Assembly (NCBI RefSeq): GCF_001741865.1
Contig: NZ_CP017147.1
Location: 823,501-887,500 of the forward strand
Length of the DNA: 64,000 bases
Direction: 5' to 3'
DNA from: Bosea vaviloviae
GTDB lineage: Bacteria > Pseudomonadota > Alphaproteobacteria > Rhizobiales > Beijerinckiaceae
The notes under the pieces were generated by a model that saw nothing but the letters and a program-made list of their open reading frames with translations, ran no database searches and was not told the DNA's origin. Below, piece after piece: positions 42,525 to 50,668 of this stretch (positions are counted from its first letter, which is position 1; each line of letters opens with the position of its first letter). The translations under genes and the position numbers were made by a program.

Positions 42525-43301
42525 GACGGTGTCCTGTGTAGGCAGGTCTTTAGGGGAAGGACAGCGAGCCGGCGCAAAGCTCCAGATCGCGATGGGGAGC
42601 CCATGGCTATCGCGTCCCGGCGGATCGGGAAAGGGCGCTCCACGCCCGGCCAGGATGTGCTGGGCGACGACCAAAGCGGCAAGCGCATCGAGCGCGTCAT
42701 CGGCGCCAGCACCTTTCGGCGGACGGGCCTCGACGATCGCAGCCGGCAGCCCTGCCGCGATCAAGAGTGCCCGGCGCTCGGCCATGCCGAGGGGATTGAT
42801 CACGCCCTTGATCTTTTTGGGCTGCGTCAGCGGCGCGCCGCGCATGGTGCGGAAGGCGAGCTCGGGATGGACCTCGAAGATGCGCTCCCGAAGCGTGGGC
42901 TCCGTCCTGAGCAGGGTGTCGATCTCGCGGATCCGCGGAAACAGATGGAAGCCCTGCTTGGAGACCTTTCGCGGCGGCTCCGAGGTTTCGAGCGCCAACC
43001 GACAGGCCTCGCGATAATCCGCGCAATAGACGGCAGACCGCGCCGGAATCGAGAACACCGAGGATTGCCGCTCGCCCAGCAGCGGCCTGACGAGGCGCTC
43101 GGGCCCCCGCCCCGCACCGGAAACCCGGTCCGGCAACCCGATCGGCATGTCCACGGCCAGGATCGTCGGCGGGTCTTCACCGGCGAACAGATCGGCCAGT
43201 TTCGAAACCACGCGCAGCGAGGGCGGCTCCTGGGCGGCAGTGTCGACAAGCGCTGCGATCCAGCCCGCCTTGCAGCCATCCACCCCCGCGATCCACGCCA
43301 T
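41571..43301 (-). CDS. DUF429 protein in one open frame with the threonine dehydratase
   Basis: From ATG 43301 (GGGAGGG nine bases upstream) the frame encodes a DUF429 domain of about 250 residues: AWIAGVDGCKAGWIAALV, ILAVDMPIGLPD, SVFSIPARSAVY, FEVHPELAFRTM and DDALDALAALVVAQ. DUF429 is an RNase H-like fold of unknown role. Such proteins normally stop shortly after a GLPIAIW motif; here no stop follows, and the frame runs on through a 20-residue linker into the complete threonine dehydratase. The product is either a natural 576-residue fusion or two proteins from two starts. Confidence 0.75.
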   Translation of the reverse strand: MAWIAGVDGCKAGWIAALVDTAAQEPPSLRVVSKLADLFAGEDPPTILAVDMPIGLPDRVSGAGRGPERLVRPLLGERQSSVFSIPARSAVYCADYREACRLALETSEPPRKVSKQGFHLFPRIREIDTLLRTEPTLRERIFEVHPELAFRTMRGAPLTQPKKIKGVINPLGMAERRALLIAAGLPAAIVEARPPKGAGADDALDALAALVVAQHILAGRGAPFPDPPGRDSHGLPIAIWSFAPARCPSPKDLPTQDTVMTDRPVPRPMIEAAADRIAGHARVTPVMRLGAGAFGSPAAISLKLECLQHAGSFKTRGAFNNLLSLPVPAAGVAAASGGNHGAAVAYAARERGVKATIFVPEISPAAKIEAIRRFGAEVVIGGAQYDDAQAACDRFVAETGALKIHPFAAKETIAGQGTLGREWQLQEPDLDTVLVAVGGGGLISGIAAWFAGSKVKVVGVEPAGSRALQAALEAKGPVEVKVASVAADSLGARNVGPLVYEVCKDAVDHVALVPDEAITQAQGTLWRDFRLAVEPGGAAALGALLCGAYKPAPGERLGVLVCGANVDLGKLGALVG

Positions 43302-43464
43302 CCGCGCGCCCTCCCGCATCCGCCTTTTGCAGAACTGACGTTGCATGTGCGTCGCGTCTAGTGTGCAGTGCAGCGAAGAGCGGCGACAATGCCGCCCGAG
43401 CTGGATGCGAAACAGCGATAACCGGCCTTTCGCGCGAGTCCCGCGTTAGATTTGAGAGAATGCC

Positions 43465-44340
43465 ATGACCACAATCCGCCCACGCCGCAGCGTCCTCTAC
43501 ATGCCCGGCTCCAACGCCCGCGCGCTCGAGAAGGCCCGTGAGATCGCTGCCGACGCCCTGATCCTCGACCTCGAAGACGCCGTCGCGCCCGACGCCAAGG
43601 AGACCGCCCGCGCCCAGGTCTGCGCCGCCGTGAAGGCCGGCGGCTATGGCCGGCGCGAGCTCGTGATCCGCACCAACGGCCTCGAGACACCCTGGTTCGC
43701 GGCCGATCTTGCCGCCGCCGCAGAGGCCAGGCCCGATGCCATCCTGATCCCGAAAGTCTCCTCGCCCGAAACCTTGCAGCAGATCGGCACCTTGCTCGAC
43801 GGCCTCTGGGCCGCCCCCGAGATCCGCATCTGGGCGATGATCGAGACGCCGCTCGCCATCCTCGACGCCGAGCGCATCGCACGCGCAGTGCAGGACCGCC
43901 GGACGCGGCTGGCCTGTTTCGTGATGGGCACCAACGACCTCGCCAAGGAGACGCGCGCCCGCTTCGTGCCCGGCCGCGCGCCGATGCTGCCCTGGCTGGC
44001 GACGGCGATCCTCGCCGCCCGCGCCTATGGCATCGACATCGTCGACGGCGTCTATAACGACCTCAAGGACGAGGCCGGCTTCACGGCGGAATGCGAGCAG
44101 GGCCGCGATCTCGGCTTCGACGGCAAGACGCTGATCCATCCCGGCCAGGTCGCGACCGCCAACGCGGTCTTCGCACCCGACGACATCGAACTCTCGCGGG
44201 CGAGGGCGATCATCACCGCCTTCGATCAGCCGGAGAACGCCGACAAGGGCGCGATCCAGCTCGACGGCCGCATGGTCGAGCGGCTGCATGCCGAGATGGC
44301 CAAGCGCGTGGTGGCGCTGGGCGAGGCGATCGGGGCCTGA
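43465..44340 (+). CDS. mcl2: HpcH/HpaI (CitE-like) CoA-ester lyase, probable malyl-CoA thioesterase
   Basis: A 291-residue TIM-barrel protein. Signature segments are RRSVLYMPGSNARALEKAR, LILDLEDAVAPDAKE (metal-binding Glu/Asp), IRTNGLETPW, CFVMGTNDLAKETRAR and CEQGRDLGFDGKTLIHPGQV. The match is to the shorter Mcl2-type proteins, which hydrolyse (S)-malyl-CoA to malate in the ethylmalonyl-CoA pathway, more than to the longer Mcl1 lyase. Its symbol is therefore tentative. The mch gene nearby supports this. Divergent from the DUF429/dehydratase frame. Confidence 0.85.
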   Translation: MTTIRPRRSVLYMPGSNARALEKAREIAADALILDLEDAVAPDAKETARAQVCAAVKAGGYGRRELVIRTNGLETPWFAADLAAAAEARPDAILIPKVSSPETLQQIGTLLDGLWAAPEIRIWAMIETPLAILDAERIARAVQDRRTRLACFVMGTNDLAKETRARFVPGRAPMLPWLATAILAARAYGIDIVDGVYNDLKDEAGFTAECEQGRDLGFDGKTLIHPGQVATANAVFAPDDIELSRARAIITAFDQPENADKGAIQLDGRMVERLHAEMAKRVVALGEAIGA

Positions 44341-44341
44341 T

Positions 44342-44610
44342 CCTTCTCCCCCATCAAAGTCGGCTGTTGCCGACTTTGACACTTTGGGTTGCCCATCTCG
44401 GGCAAGCCCGAGATGGCTGGGAGAAGGTGGCAGCACGAAGTGCTGACGGATGAGGGAAGTCCCTCATCCACAAAAGAAAAAGGGCCGCTAACGCGACCCT
44501 CTCCTCATCCGTCTGCTCCGCAGACACCTTCTCCCACCCATGTCGGATGTTTCCGACATGGGCATAAGCTTTGCCAAGATCGGGCAAGCCCGATCTTGGT
44601 GGGGAGAAGG
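44342..44610. repeat. Mosaic palindromic repeat, two double-hairpin copies
   Basis: The first copy has hairpin A at 44354-44379 (loop TGTT) and B at 44393-44416 (loop CAAG), like 41419-41482. The second has A at 44537-44562 and B at 44574-44599 with different stem sequences but the same loops and full pairing. Between them lies the GGATGAGGGA/TCCCTCATCC hinge and a CACAAAAGAAAAAGGG stretch. Confidence 0.85.
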
Positions 44611-44613
44611 GTT

Positions 44614-45153
44614 TTACGCCTTCTTCGCCGCCTTGGCGCGATCCATCGCCTCGAGGATGAGCTGCTTGGCCTTGGCGGCGTCGCCCCAGCCGGTGAGCTT
44701 CACCCATTTGCCGGGCTCGAGATCCTTGTAGTGCTCGAAGAAGTGCTGGATCTGGTCGAGCGTGATCTTCGGCAGATCGGTGTAGTTGTGCACGTTCTCG
44801 TAGCGCTTGGTCAGCTTGGGCACCGGCACGGCGATGATCTTCTCGTCGCCGCCGGCCTCGTCCTCCATCATCATCACGCCGATCGGCCGCACGGCGATAT
44901 AGGAGCCGGGGATCAGCGGGCGGGTGTTGGCGACCAGCACGTCGCAGGGATCGCCATCCTCGGACAGCGTATGCGGGATGAAGCCGTAATTCCCGGGATA
45001 GCGCATCGGCGTATAGAGGAAACGGTCGACGAAGAGCGTGCCCGCCTCCTTGTCCATCTCGTATTTGATCGGCTCCCCGCCGATGGCCACTTCGATGACG
45101 ACGTTGACTTCGTCGGGAGGGTTCTTGCCGATGGAAATGGCGTCGAGGCGCAT
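44614..45153 (-). CDS. ppa: Inorganic pyrophosphatase, family I
   Basis: A 179-residue soluble pyrophosphatase that hydrolyses PPi to phosphate and so drives biosynthesis. The signature metal site is DGDPCDVLV, with further conserved blocks [32 protein letters not shown] and [21 protein letters not shown]. Length is typical for a bacterial hexameric enzyme. ATG 45153 (MRLDAISIG) is the family start; the frame extends to 45216 without support. Confidence 0.96.
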   Translation of the reverse strand: MRLDAISIGKNPPDEVNVVIEVAIGGEPIKYEMDKEAGTLFVDRFLYTPMRYPGNYGFIPHTLSEDGDPCDVLVANTRPLIPGSYIAVRPIGVMMMEDEAGGDEKIIAVPVPKLTKRYENVHNYTDLPKITLDQIQHFFEHYKDLEPGKWVKLTGWGDAAKAKQLILEAMDRAKAAKKA

Positions 45154-45241
45154 AAGTCTTGACCTGTGGAGATGGAAACCGGCGGGTCTTATGCGGGTTT
45201 GGACGCAAAAATCCAAGTCGAGATTAGAAGCCGGGTCCGGC

Positions 45242-45931
45242 TCAGCTCACCCTAAGGCCGAGTTCGGCCAGCATCTGCCCGGCCTGCTGCCGTGAAATCG
45301 TCGCGCCGCGGAACAACGCGGCATCGCCGAGCCGCAAGCCGCCGAGATCCGCGCCGCGCAAATCGGCACCTTCGAAGCGAGCGCCGGTGAGGTTGGCGTC
45401 GCGCAGGCTGCAATCCTCCAGCACCGCTTCGCGAAAATCGGCTTTCCTGAGATCGGCCTGGCTGAAATCGAGCCGCTGCAGCCGCATCTTCCGAAAGGAG
45501 AAACCCGGCAGCTTCGCGGCAACCAACAGCGTCTCCTCGAAACTCGCGCCCAATGTCTTGGCCTCGGACACATCCGCTCCCGTCAGCTTGCAGCTCCGGA
45601 AAGCCGCGGAAGCCAGCAGCGAGCGCCGAAAGCTCGCATTGTTGAAGTCGCCGGCTTGAAAGACCGCCTCGGTCAGGGTGCAGCCGCTGAAATCGGCGAA
45701 AGCGCCCCGACAGCCCGACCAGCGCGAGCCGTCGAGGCGGGCGCCCTTGAAGCTGGTCCGGCGCAGCAGGCAGCGCTCAAACGCCCAGCCGGCCAGGTTG
45801 AGGCCAGCGAGATCGACGCCCTCGATATCGCAACCCACGAGCAGCGCCGGCCCTTCCGCCGCCAGCGCCTCGACGGCCGAGCGGGTCAGCGTCAGCTCGG
45901 CGAGCAATCGCGCGGGTGAGGAGGAGACCAT
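45242..45931 (-). CDS. Pentapeptide-repeat protein
   Basis: A 229-residue protein made mainly of A(D/N)LXX-type pentapeptide repeats, forming a right-handed quadrilateral beta-helix. Clear repeat runs include [35 protein letters not shown] and [19 protein letters not shown]. The first 30 residues are not repeats. No specific role (such as gyrase protection) can be claimed. ATG 45931 follows AGGGATAGGG; a longer frame reaches 46054. Confidence 0.83.
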   Translation of the reverse strand: MVSSSPARLLAELTLTRSAVEALAAEGPALLVGCDIEGVDLAGLNLAGWAFERCLLRRTSFKGARLDGSRWSGCRGAFADFSGCTLTEAVFQAGDFNNASFRRSLLASAAFRSCKLTGADVSEAKTLGASFEETLLVAAKLPGFSFRKMRLQRLDFSQADLRKADFREAVLEDCSLRDANLTGARFEGADLRGADLGGLRLGDAALFRGATISRQQAGQMLAELGLRVS

Positions 45932-46108
45932 GGCCCTATCCCTAGCCGAGTCGCGCCGTGCGCCCAAGACTCGCGCGCTGGCCCTCTCGCTCGCTACATC
46001 CAGGCCCAGCCGCACCTCGCGATAGACCCGATATTTGCACCGCGCGCCCGGCACTGGTATCGGGCGCGCTATGAAGATCGATCAGACCAGCACCCGCGAG
46101 ACCCGTCC

Positions 46109-46831
46109 TTGCTGAACCGCTTGCGCCCCGACGAGGACCGTTATGCGCGCCGCATGGCCCGCATCGCACGCTGGGACCGGCCGATCGGCGGCAAAGCCGA
46201 CCGCCTGCGCGCCTGGGCCAATATGCTGCTGGTCGATCACGGCATCTTCCGGCTCGCCTATCTCAACGCCCATCGCGTCACACCACAGCTCTGGCGCGCG
46301 GCCCAGCCTGCGCCGGGCCAGATCGCGAAATTCGCGCGCGAAGGCGTCAAGACCATCGTCAATCTGCGCGGCGGGCGCGAGCACGGCTCCTGGCCATTGC
46401 AGCGCGAGGCCTGCGAACGCCACGGCATCACCCTGGTCGACTTCGTGCTGCGCTCGCGCGGCGCGCCCGAACGCGAGACCATCCTGGGCGCCAAGGCCTT
46501 CTTCGCCGGCCTGACGGAGCCTGCGCTGGTGCATTGCAAATCGGGCGCCGACCGCGCCGGCTTCTTCGCGGCGCTCTATCTGCTGATCCATGAGGAGCGG
46601 CCGCTTGAGGAAGCGACCCGCCAGCTCTCGCTGCGCTACGGCCATTTCCGCTTCGCCAAGACCGGGATTCTCGACGCTTTCTTCGAAGCCTATCGCCGCG
46701 AGGGCCACGCCAAGGGCATGCCCTTCCTCGATTGGGTCGCGAAAGACTACGACCCCGACCGGCTGGAGCGAGAATTCAAGCCGGGCTTCCTGTCCTCGCT
46801 GATCGCCGACAGGCTGATCCGGCGGGAATAG
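46109..46831 (+). CDS. Tyrosine phosphatase-like protein
   Basis: A 240-residue cysteine phosphatase. The catalytic loop is VHCKSGADRAG (Cys143, Arg149 if counted from the TTG), with GVKTIVNLRGGREHGSW as the preceding strand and loop. Such short proteins belong to the DSP/PTP family and act on phosphotyrosine, phosphoinositides or inositol phosphates. The start is uncertain: the TTG at 46109 fits the full frame, while an ATG at 46154 begins just before RIARWDRP. A 14-codon upstream frame (ATG 46071) ends at 46115, overlapping the TTG. Confidence 0.82.
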   Translation: MLNRLRPDEDRYARRMARIARWDRPIGGKADRLRAWANMLLVDHGIFRLAYLNAHRVTPQLWRAAQPAPGQIAKFAREGVKTIVNLRGGREHGSWPLQREACERHGITLVDFVLRSRGAPERETILGAKAFFAGLTEPALVHCKSGADRAGFFAALYLLIHEERPLEEATRQLSLRYGHFRFAKTGILDAFFEAYRREGHAKGMPFLDWVAKDYDPDRLEREFKPGFLSSLIADRLIRRE

Positions 46832-46840
46832 CCGAGCCTA

Positions 46841-46889
46841 GAGCCTTGCGCGAAAAAGTGGGTACCGGTTTTTCGCAAGAGCAATGCTC
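46841..46889. repeat. Palindromic repeat with AAAAAGTGGGTACCGG core
   Basis: Related to the copy at 15252: TTGCGCGAAAAAGTGGG and CCGGTTTTTCGCAA arms, with GAGC...GCTC outer ends. It separates two convergent genes. Confidence 0.7.
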
Positions 46890-46906
46890 TCGACTTTTGG
46901 AAGCGC

Positions 46907-48373
46907 TCATCCCCGTGCGACGGCAAACCCGTCCACGCCGAAGCGTGTCCAGGCGAACTGGACATGCGCCAGCATCCGCGCCAGCGAGACCAGGCCGATC
47001 GCGCCGAGCAGCGCCAGCGACAAAGTGCCGAACCAGGCCATGACGAGCCCGGCGGCCAGGAGCGCGACGGCGTTGGTGAGGACCTGGCGGCGCGGATAGC
47101 GCGAGAGCGAAGCGATCTCGTGCAGGGGCGTGACCAGCGCGATGCCGCCATAGAACAGCGCCATGATCGCGACGGTCTCGCCAACGCCCTCCCATTGCGT
47201 GCCGTCCAGCAGCACAGCATCGGCACCGATGGCGACGAAGGCGATGGCGGCAAACAGCGCCGCCGCCGCGGCCATCAGGCCAAGCGTCACGAAACGGACC
47301 CAGGATTGCCGGCTCTCGGCGGCGCGCGCACGCAGGCTCGACAGCACGAGCGGCACCGAGACCGCGGAGAACATCTGGGTCGGCACCTCGAGCAGGCGCA
47401 TCGCCAGCGCGACATGGGCCGCCAGCAGTGGGTTGCTCGCATAGGGCAAGGCGAGCAGCGGCGCCACCATGAAGCCGAAGGACAGGAGCGCGGAGGGCAA
47501 GAGGAAACGCGGCGCGGTGCGCCAGCGGCTCGCCGATTCGCTCAGCTCGAGCCGTGACCAGGCTTCGCGCCGCACCAGACCCGCCAGCGCCGCGCGCCGG
47601 CGCCAGACCAGATAGCAGGCCGAGACGACATGGCCGATCGCGTCGGCAGCGAACAGCGCGACCGAGGTTGCGCCCAACGGCCAGATCAGCAGGACCATCA
47701 TGCCGGGCTGGACCAGCGCCTGAACGACATTGCTGTTGCCGATCGCGGCAAAATCCCCTTCCGCCGTCGCCTCCGAAGAGACCAGCCGGATCACCGCCCG
47801 CCCGGCGAGCGACACCAGGAACAAGGCCCCATAGGTCGCGACCACCCAGCCGGCCGCGCCCGCCACGGCGATGGCCAGTGCGGCCACAGTGAGGAAGGCG
47901 CCCCCTGCCGAAAGCGCCAGCCGGAACGCCCGCGCCAGCCTGTCCTGGTCGCTGCTCTGGAAGAACACCGCCTCGAAACGCAGCAGCGTCGCGATCGAGA
48001 TAAAATTGGCGAGCGCCGAAAACAGCGCGAAATCGGCGAAGACCTGCGCCGGGCACAAGGCCGCGGCCGCAAGCAGGCCCCAGACGGAGAGAAACCGTGC
48101 CTGGACGAAGCGCAGGGCCAGCATCAGCCCCGAGGCCAATCCGGCCCGGGAGGCGGCAGAGTCCTCGGCCGCGATCTCCTCGGCAGGCGCCGACGGCGCG
48201 ACGCCGACCGGGAACGCCGTCCGCTCGAGGATCAGGTGCGTGGCCATATCCACATCCATGCTCGGGATATCGGACAGGTCATCGCCGCTGGCTTCCCGGA
48301 GGTCACGACGAGAGGACGCAGCCGTCAGCGGATCAGGAGGTCTGATCACGGAACACAGCTCTGCCCGAGACAC
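46907..48373 (-). CDS. Polysaccharide flippase-like membrane protein (MOP superfamily)
   Basis: A protein of up to 488 residues with about twelve hydrophobic segments, of the Wzx/lipopolysaccharide-biosynthesis type. Segments include FADFALFSALANFISIATLL, VVQALVQPGMMVLLIW and LLEVPTQMFSAVSVPLVLSS; the interspersed polar loops are Arg-rich. It should move lipid-linked sugars across the inner membrane. The start is unclear: GTG 48373 gives a 75-residue soluble N-terminus, while an ATG at 48259 (MDVDMATHL) gives a shorter protein. No glycosyltransferases are next to it. Confidence 0.78.
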   Translation of the reverse strand: MSRAELCSVIRPPDPLTAASSRRDLREASGDDLSDIPSMDVDMATHLILERTAFPVGVAPSAPAEEIAAEDSAASRAGLASGLMLALRFVQARFLSVWGLLAAAALCPAQVFADFALFSALANFISIATLLRFEAVFFQSSDQDRLARAFRLALSAGGAFLTVAALAIAVAGAAGWVVATYGALFLVSLAGRAVIRLVSSEATAEGDFAAIGNSNVVQALVQPGMMVLLIWPLGATSVALFAADAIGHVVSACYLVWRRRAALAGLVRREAWSRLELSESASRWRTAPRFLLPSALLSFGFMVAPLLALPYASNPLLAAHVALAMRLLEVPTQMFSAVSVPLVLSSLRARAAESRQSWVRFVTLGLMAAAAALFAAIAFVAIGADAVLLDGTQWEGVGETVAIMALFYGGIALVTPLHEIASLSRYPRRQVLTNAVALLAAGLVMAWFGTLSLALLGAIGLVSLARMLAHVQFAWTRFGVDGFAVARG

Positions 48374-48668
48374 GGTGCGCCTTCATGGTTAACTAATTCT
48401 TATGCAGGCGAACGACCACGGAAGCATGCCCCAGAGAGAACAGGGCTCTCTGTCAAGTCCGTGGCCAAAAAATGGCGAAATTTGACGCTGCGTTAGGCGA
48501 AATCGCGCCGTTTTGCTCGGAAAACGTGCATAAAATGAGTGCCACCGGCGAAATTTGGGAAAGTCTACCCTAGCGTCATCATCGTTCGGAAACGGAGCGG
48601 CTGGGGTCTGCCGCCGTCTTCAGGGCCAATTCCGAAAACCTCCTTCGCTCCCGGCTTTCAGGACCGAT

Positions 48669-49334
48669 TCAATCGATGCGATTGCGCTCGCCGCCGCGAA
48701 TCGGCACGGCAAGACGGTTCTCGTGAGGAGAGAGCGGACAGACCCAGGCTTCGGAATAGGCGCAGGACGGGTAATAGGCGAAATTAAAATCGAGGATCAG
48801 CCGACCATCCGGCTTCGCGCCGAGATCGGCGCTCTTGATCGTGTCGAGCAGATAGCGGCCGCCAGCGAATGTGTCGCAGCCATTGCTGGCATCGCCGAAG
48901 GGCAGGAAGGTGCCGCCGCCATAGCCCGCGATCCAGTACAGCGTCAGCTCGCGGCCGAGCGGGCCCGCCAAACCATCGGTCGACGCGTAGGGAACGAGCC
49001 TCATCAGCCCATCCTTGCCGGCCTCGACCGGAATCGCCTCGCGATCGACGGCAGGCACGAGGCCAACCTCGAAACGCAGGACAGGATCATAGGGGAAACA
49101 GGCGATGCCAGTGAATTCGGCTCGCCTCTCCGGCGCCAAAGGCGATTGCGGATGCTCGCGAAACAGCCTGTCGCGCGCCGCCCGCCACTGCTGCCAGCCG
49201 GCCTGCGGCGGTAGCGCCCTCACCTGCGCATAGAGATCGGCGATCTGCCGCCGCCAATCCTGCAGCGTGCTGAAGCGCGTGAAATCAGCCACGGAAGCCG
49301 TGGGAGCGGACAAAACCATGGCGCGTATAGTCAT
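48669..49334 (-). CDS. DUF1684 family protein
   Basis: A 221-residue protein with the DUF1684 pattern: TLQDWRRQIADLYAQVRAL, RDRLFREHPQSPL, FPYDPVLRFEVGLVP, YWIAGYGGGTFLPFGDASNG and LDFNFAYYPSCAYSEAWVCP, followed by LPPHE-like SPHENRLAVPIRGGER. The last two blocks are the most conserved part. Its biochemical role is unknown. ATG 49334 with AGAGGA about seven bases upstream; the frame extends to 49487 without support. The upstream 295 bases (48374-48668, downstream in its own direction) hold no recognised feature. Confidence 0.85.
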   Translation of the reverse strand: MTIRAMVLSAPTASVADFTRFSTLQDWRRQIADLYAQVRALPPQAGWQQWRAARDRLFREHPQSPLAPERRAEFTGIACFPYDPVLRFEVGLVPAVDREAIPVEAGKDGLMRLVPYASTDGLAGPLGRELTLYWIAGYGGGTFLPFGDASNGCDTFAGGRYLLDTIKSADLGAKPDGRLILDFNFAYYPSCAYSEAWVCPLSPHENRLAVPIRGGERNRID

Positions 49335-49545
49335 CGCAAATCCTCTCAGGGCTTCGCGTCTCCTGCAGGCAACGCCGACACGGCGCGCCCGTTCCATGAG
49401 ACGGCTTGGCGCGAGGTTTAATCCCGCGCGCTGCCAGAACCTGTCAGCGGGCGGGTGAGGTGTCGCTCGGCCCCTGGCGGCTGTCACGAATCCGCGAGGC
49501 GGGCGCGATTGCGCCGGCGAGTCCGTCTTGATCGCGTGGCTGCAT

Positions 49546-49563
49546 TATTTTAAGCTTAAAATA
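49546..49563. promoter_or_regulatory. 18-bp perfect palindrome upstream of kynA
   Basis: TATTTTAAGCTTAAAATA is perfectly palindromic and ends 28 bases before the kynA ATG. It stands out as AT-rich in GC-rich DNA. MarR-family operators have this form; no MarR gene lies in the window, so the regulator is unknown. Confidence 0.55.
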
Positions 49564-49591
49564 TTGGAGTTCTGGAATCGGGACTGAGATC

Positions 49592-50668
49592 ATGTCGGAA
49601 GCGCCCCGCAGACTGTCCTATGGCAGCTATCTCCAGGTCGACCGGCTGCTCTCCTGCCAGGAGCCGGAAAGCCTGAAGACCGGCGCGCCGGCGCATGACG
49701 AGATGCTCTTCATCATCGTCCACCAGGCCTATGAGCTCTGGTTCCGGCAGATCCTGCACGAGCTCGACCGGATCCAGGCCGATTTCGCGGCGCGCACGGT
49801 CGCCGACGAGCATCTCGGCCGCATCAATGCCGGGCTCAGCCGCATCCACGAGATCCTGAAGCTGCTGGTCGGGCAGCTCGATGTGCTGGAGACGATGACG
49901 CCGGCAGGCTTCCTCGAGTTCCGAGACTTGCTGACGCCGGCCTCCGGCTTCCAGTCCGTGCAGTTCCGATTGATCGAGGCGCGGCTCGGCCTGCATGACG
50001 ACGCCCGCATCCGCATCGACGAGCAGAGCATGCGCGAGCGGCTCGCGCCGGAAGACCGCGACAAGCTGAGCGCGGACACAAATCCCTCGCTGCTCTCACA
50101 GCTCGACGCCTGGCTGGCGCGCACGCCCTTCGTGGCGCTGGGCGACTACAGCTTTCGCGAGAGCTACCGGGCCGCGGTGATCGCCGCGCTGCAGCGCGAC
50201 GCCACCAGCATCAGCGCAGACCCCGCCTTGCCCGAGCCGCAGCGGCAGGCCGATGCGGCCGCGATCGAGCAGGCTCTCGCCCGCTTCCGGGCCCTGTTCG
50301 AGCCCGACGCCACGACCTCGACCTGGCGGATGTCGGCTCGTGCCATCGAAGCGGCCCTGTTCATCTCGCTCTATCGCGACATGCCGGTGCTGCAACTGCC
50401 CTTCCGGCTGCTGCAGGCGCTGATGGACATCGATGAGAGCCTGACGCTCTGGCGCCTGCGCCATGCCTTGATGGTCGAACGCATGATCGGCGTCAGGCCC
50501 GGCACCGGCGGCTCATCGGGCTCCGGCTATCTCAAGGCGACGGCGGAGAAGCACCGCATCTTCATCGATCTCTTCCACCTCTCGACCTATCTGCTCGGCC
50601 CGCGCGACCTGCCGGCCCTGCCCGACGCCTTGCGGCGGCGCATGGGCTTCAGCTACGGGGCGGCCTGA
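49592..50668 (+). CDS. kynA: Tryptophan 2,3-dioxygenase
   Basis: A 358-residue haem dioxygenase that opens the tryptophan indole ring to N-formylkynurenine, the first step of the kynurenine pathway. Family blocks are SYGSYLQVDRLLSCQ, HDEMLFIIVHQAYELWFRQI, VGQLDVLETMTPAGFLEFRD, SGFQSVQFRLIEARLG and the late GTGGSSGSGYLKAT. It is longer than many bacterial TDOs (about 280), with an acidic insert at residues 160-240. The next gene overlaps it by one base (TGATG), so the two are translated together. Confidence 0.94.
   Translation: MSEAPRRLSYGSYLQVDRLLSCQEPESLKTGAPAHDEMLFIIVHQAYELWFRQILHELDRIQADFAARTVADEHLGRINAGLSRIHEILKLLVGQLDVLETMTPAGFLEFRDLLTPASGFQSVQFRLIEARLGLHDDARIRIDEQSMRERLAPEDRDKLSADTNPSLLSQLDAWLARTPFVALGDYSFRESYRAAVIAALQRDATSISADPALPEPQRQADAAAIEQALARFRALFEPDATTSTWRMSARAIEAALFISLYRDMPVLQLPFRLLQALMDIDESLTLWRLRHALMVERMIGVRPGTGGSSGSGYLKATAEKHRIFIDLFHLSTYLLGPRDLPALPDALRRRMGFSYGAA

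Noticed and set aside
48374..48668. Small gene in the gap before DUF1684
   Set aside because: Only short frames without resemblance to known families or ribosome sites are present.
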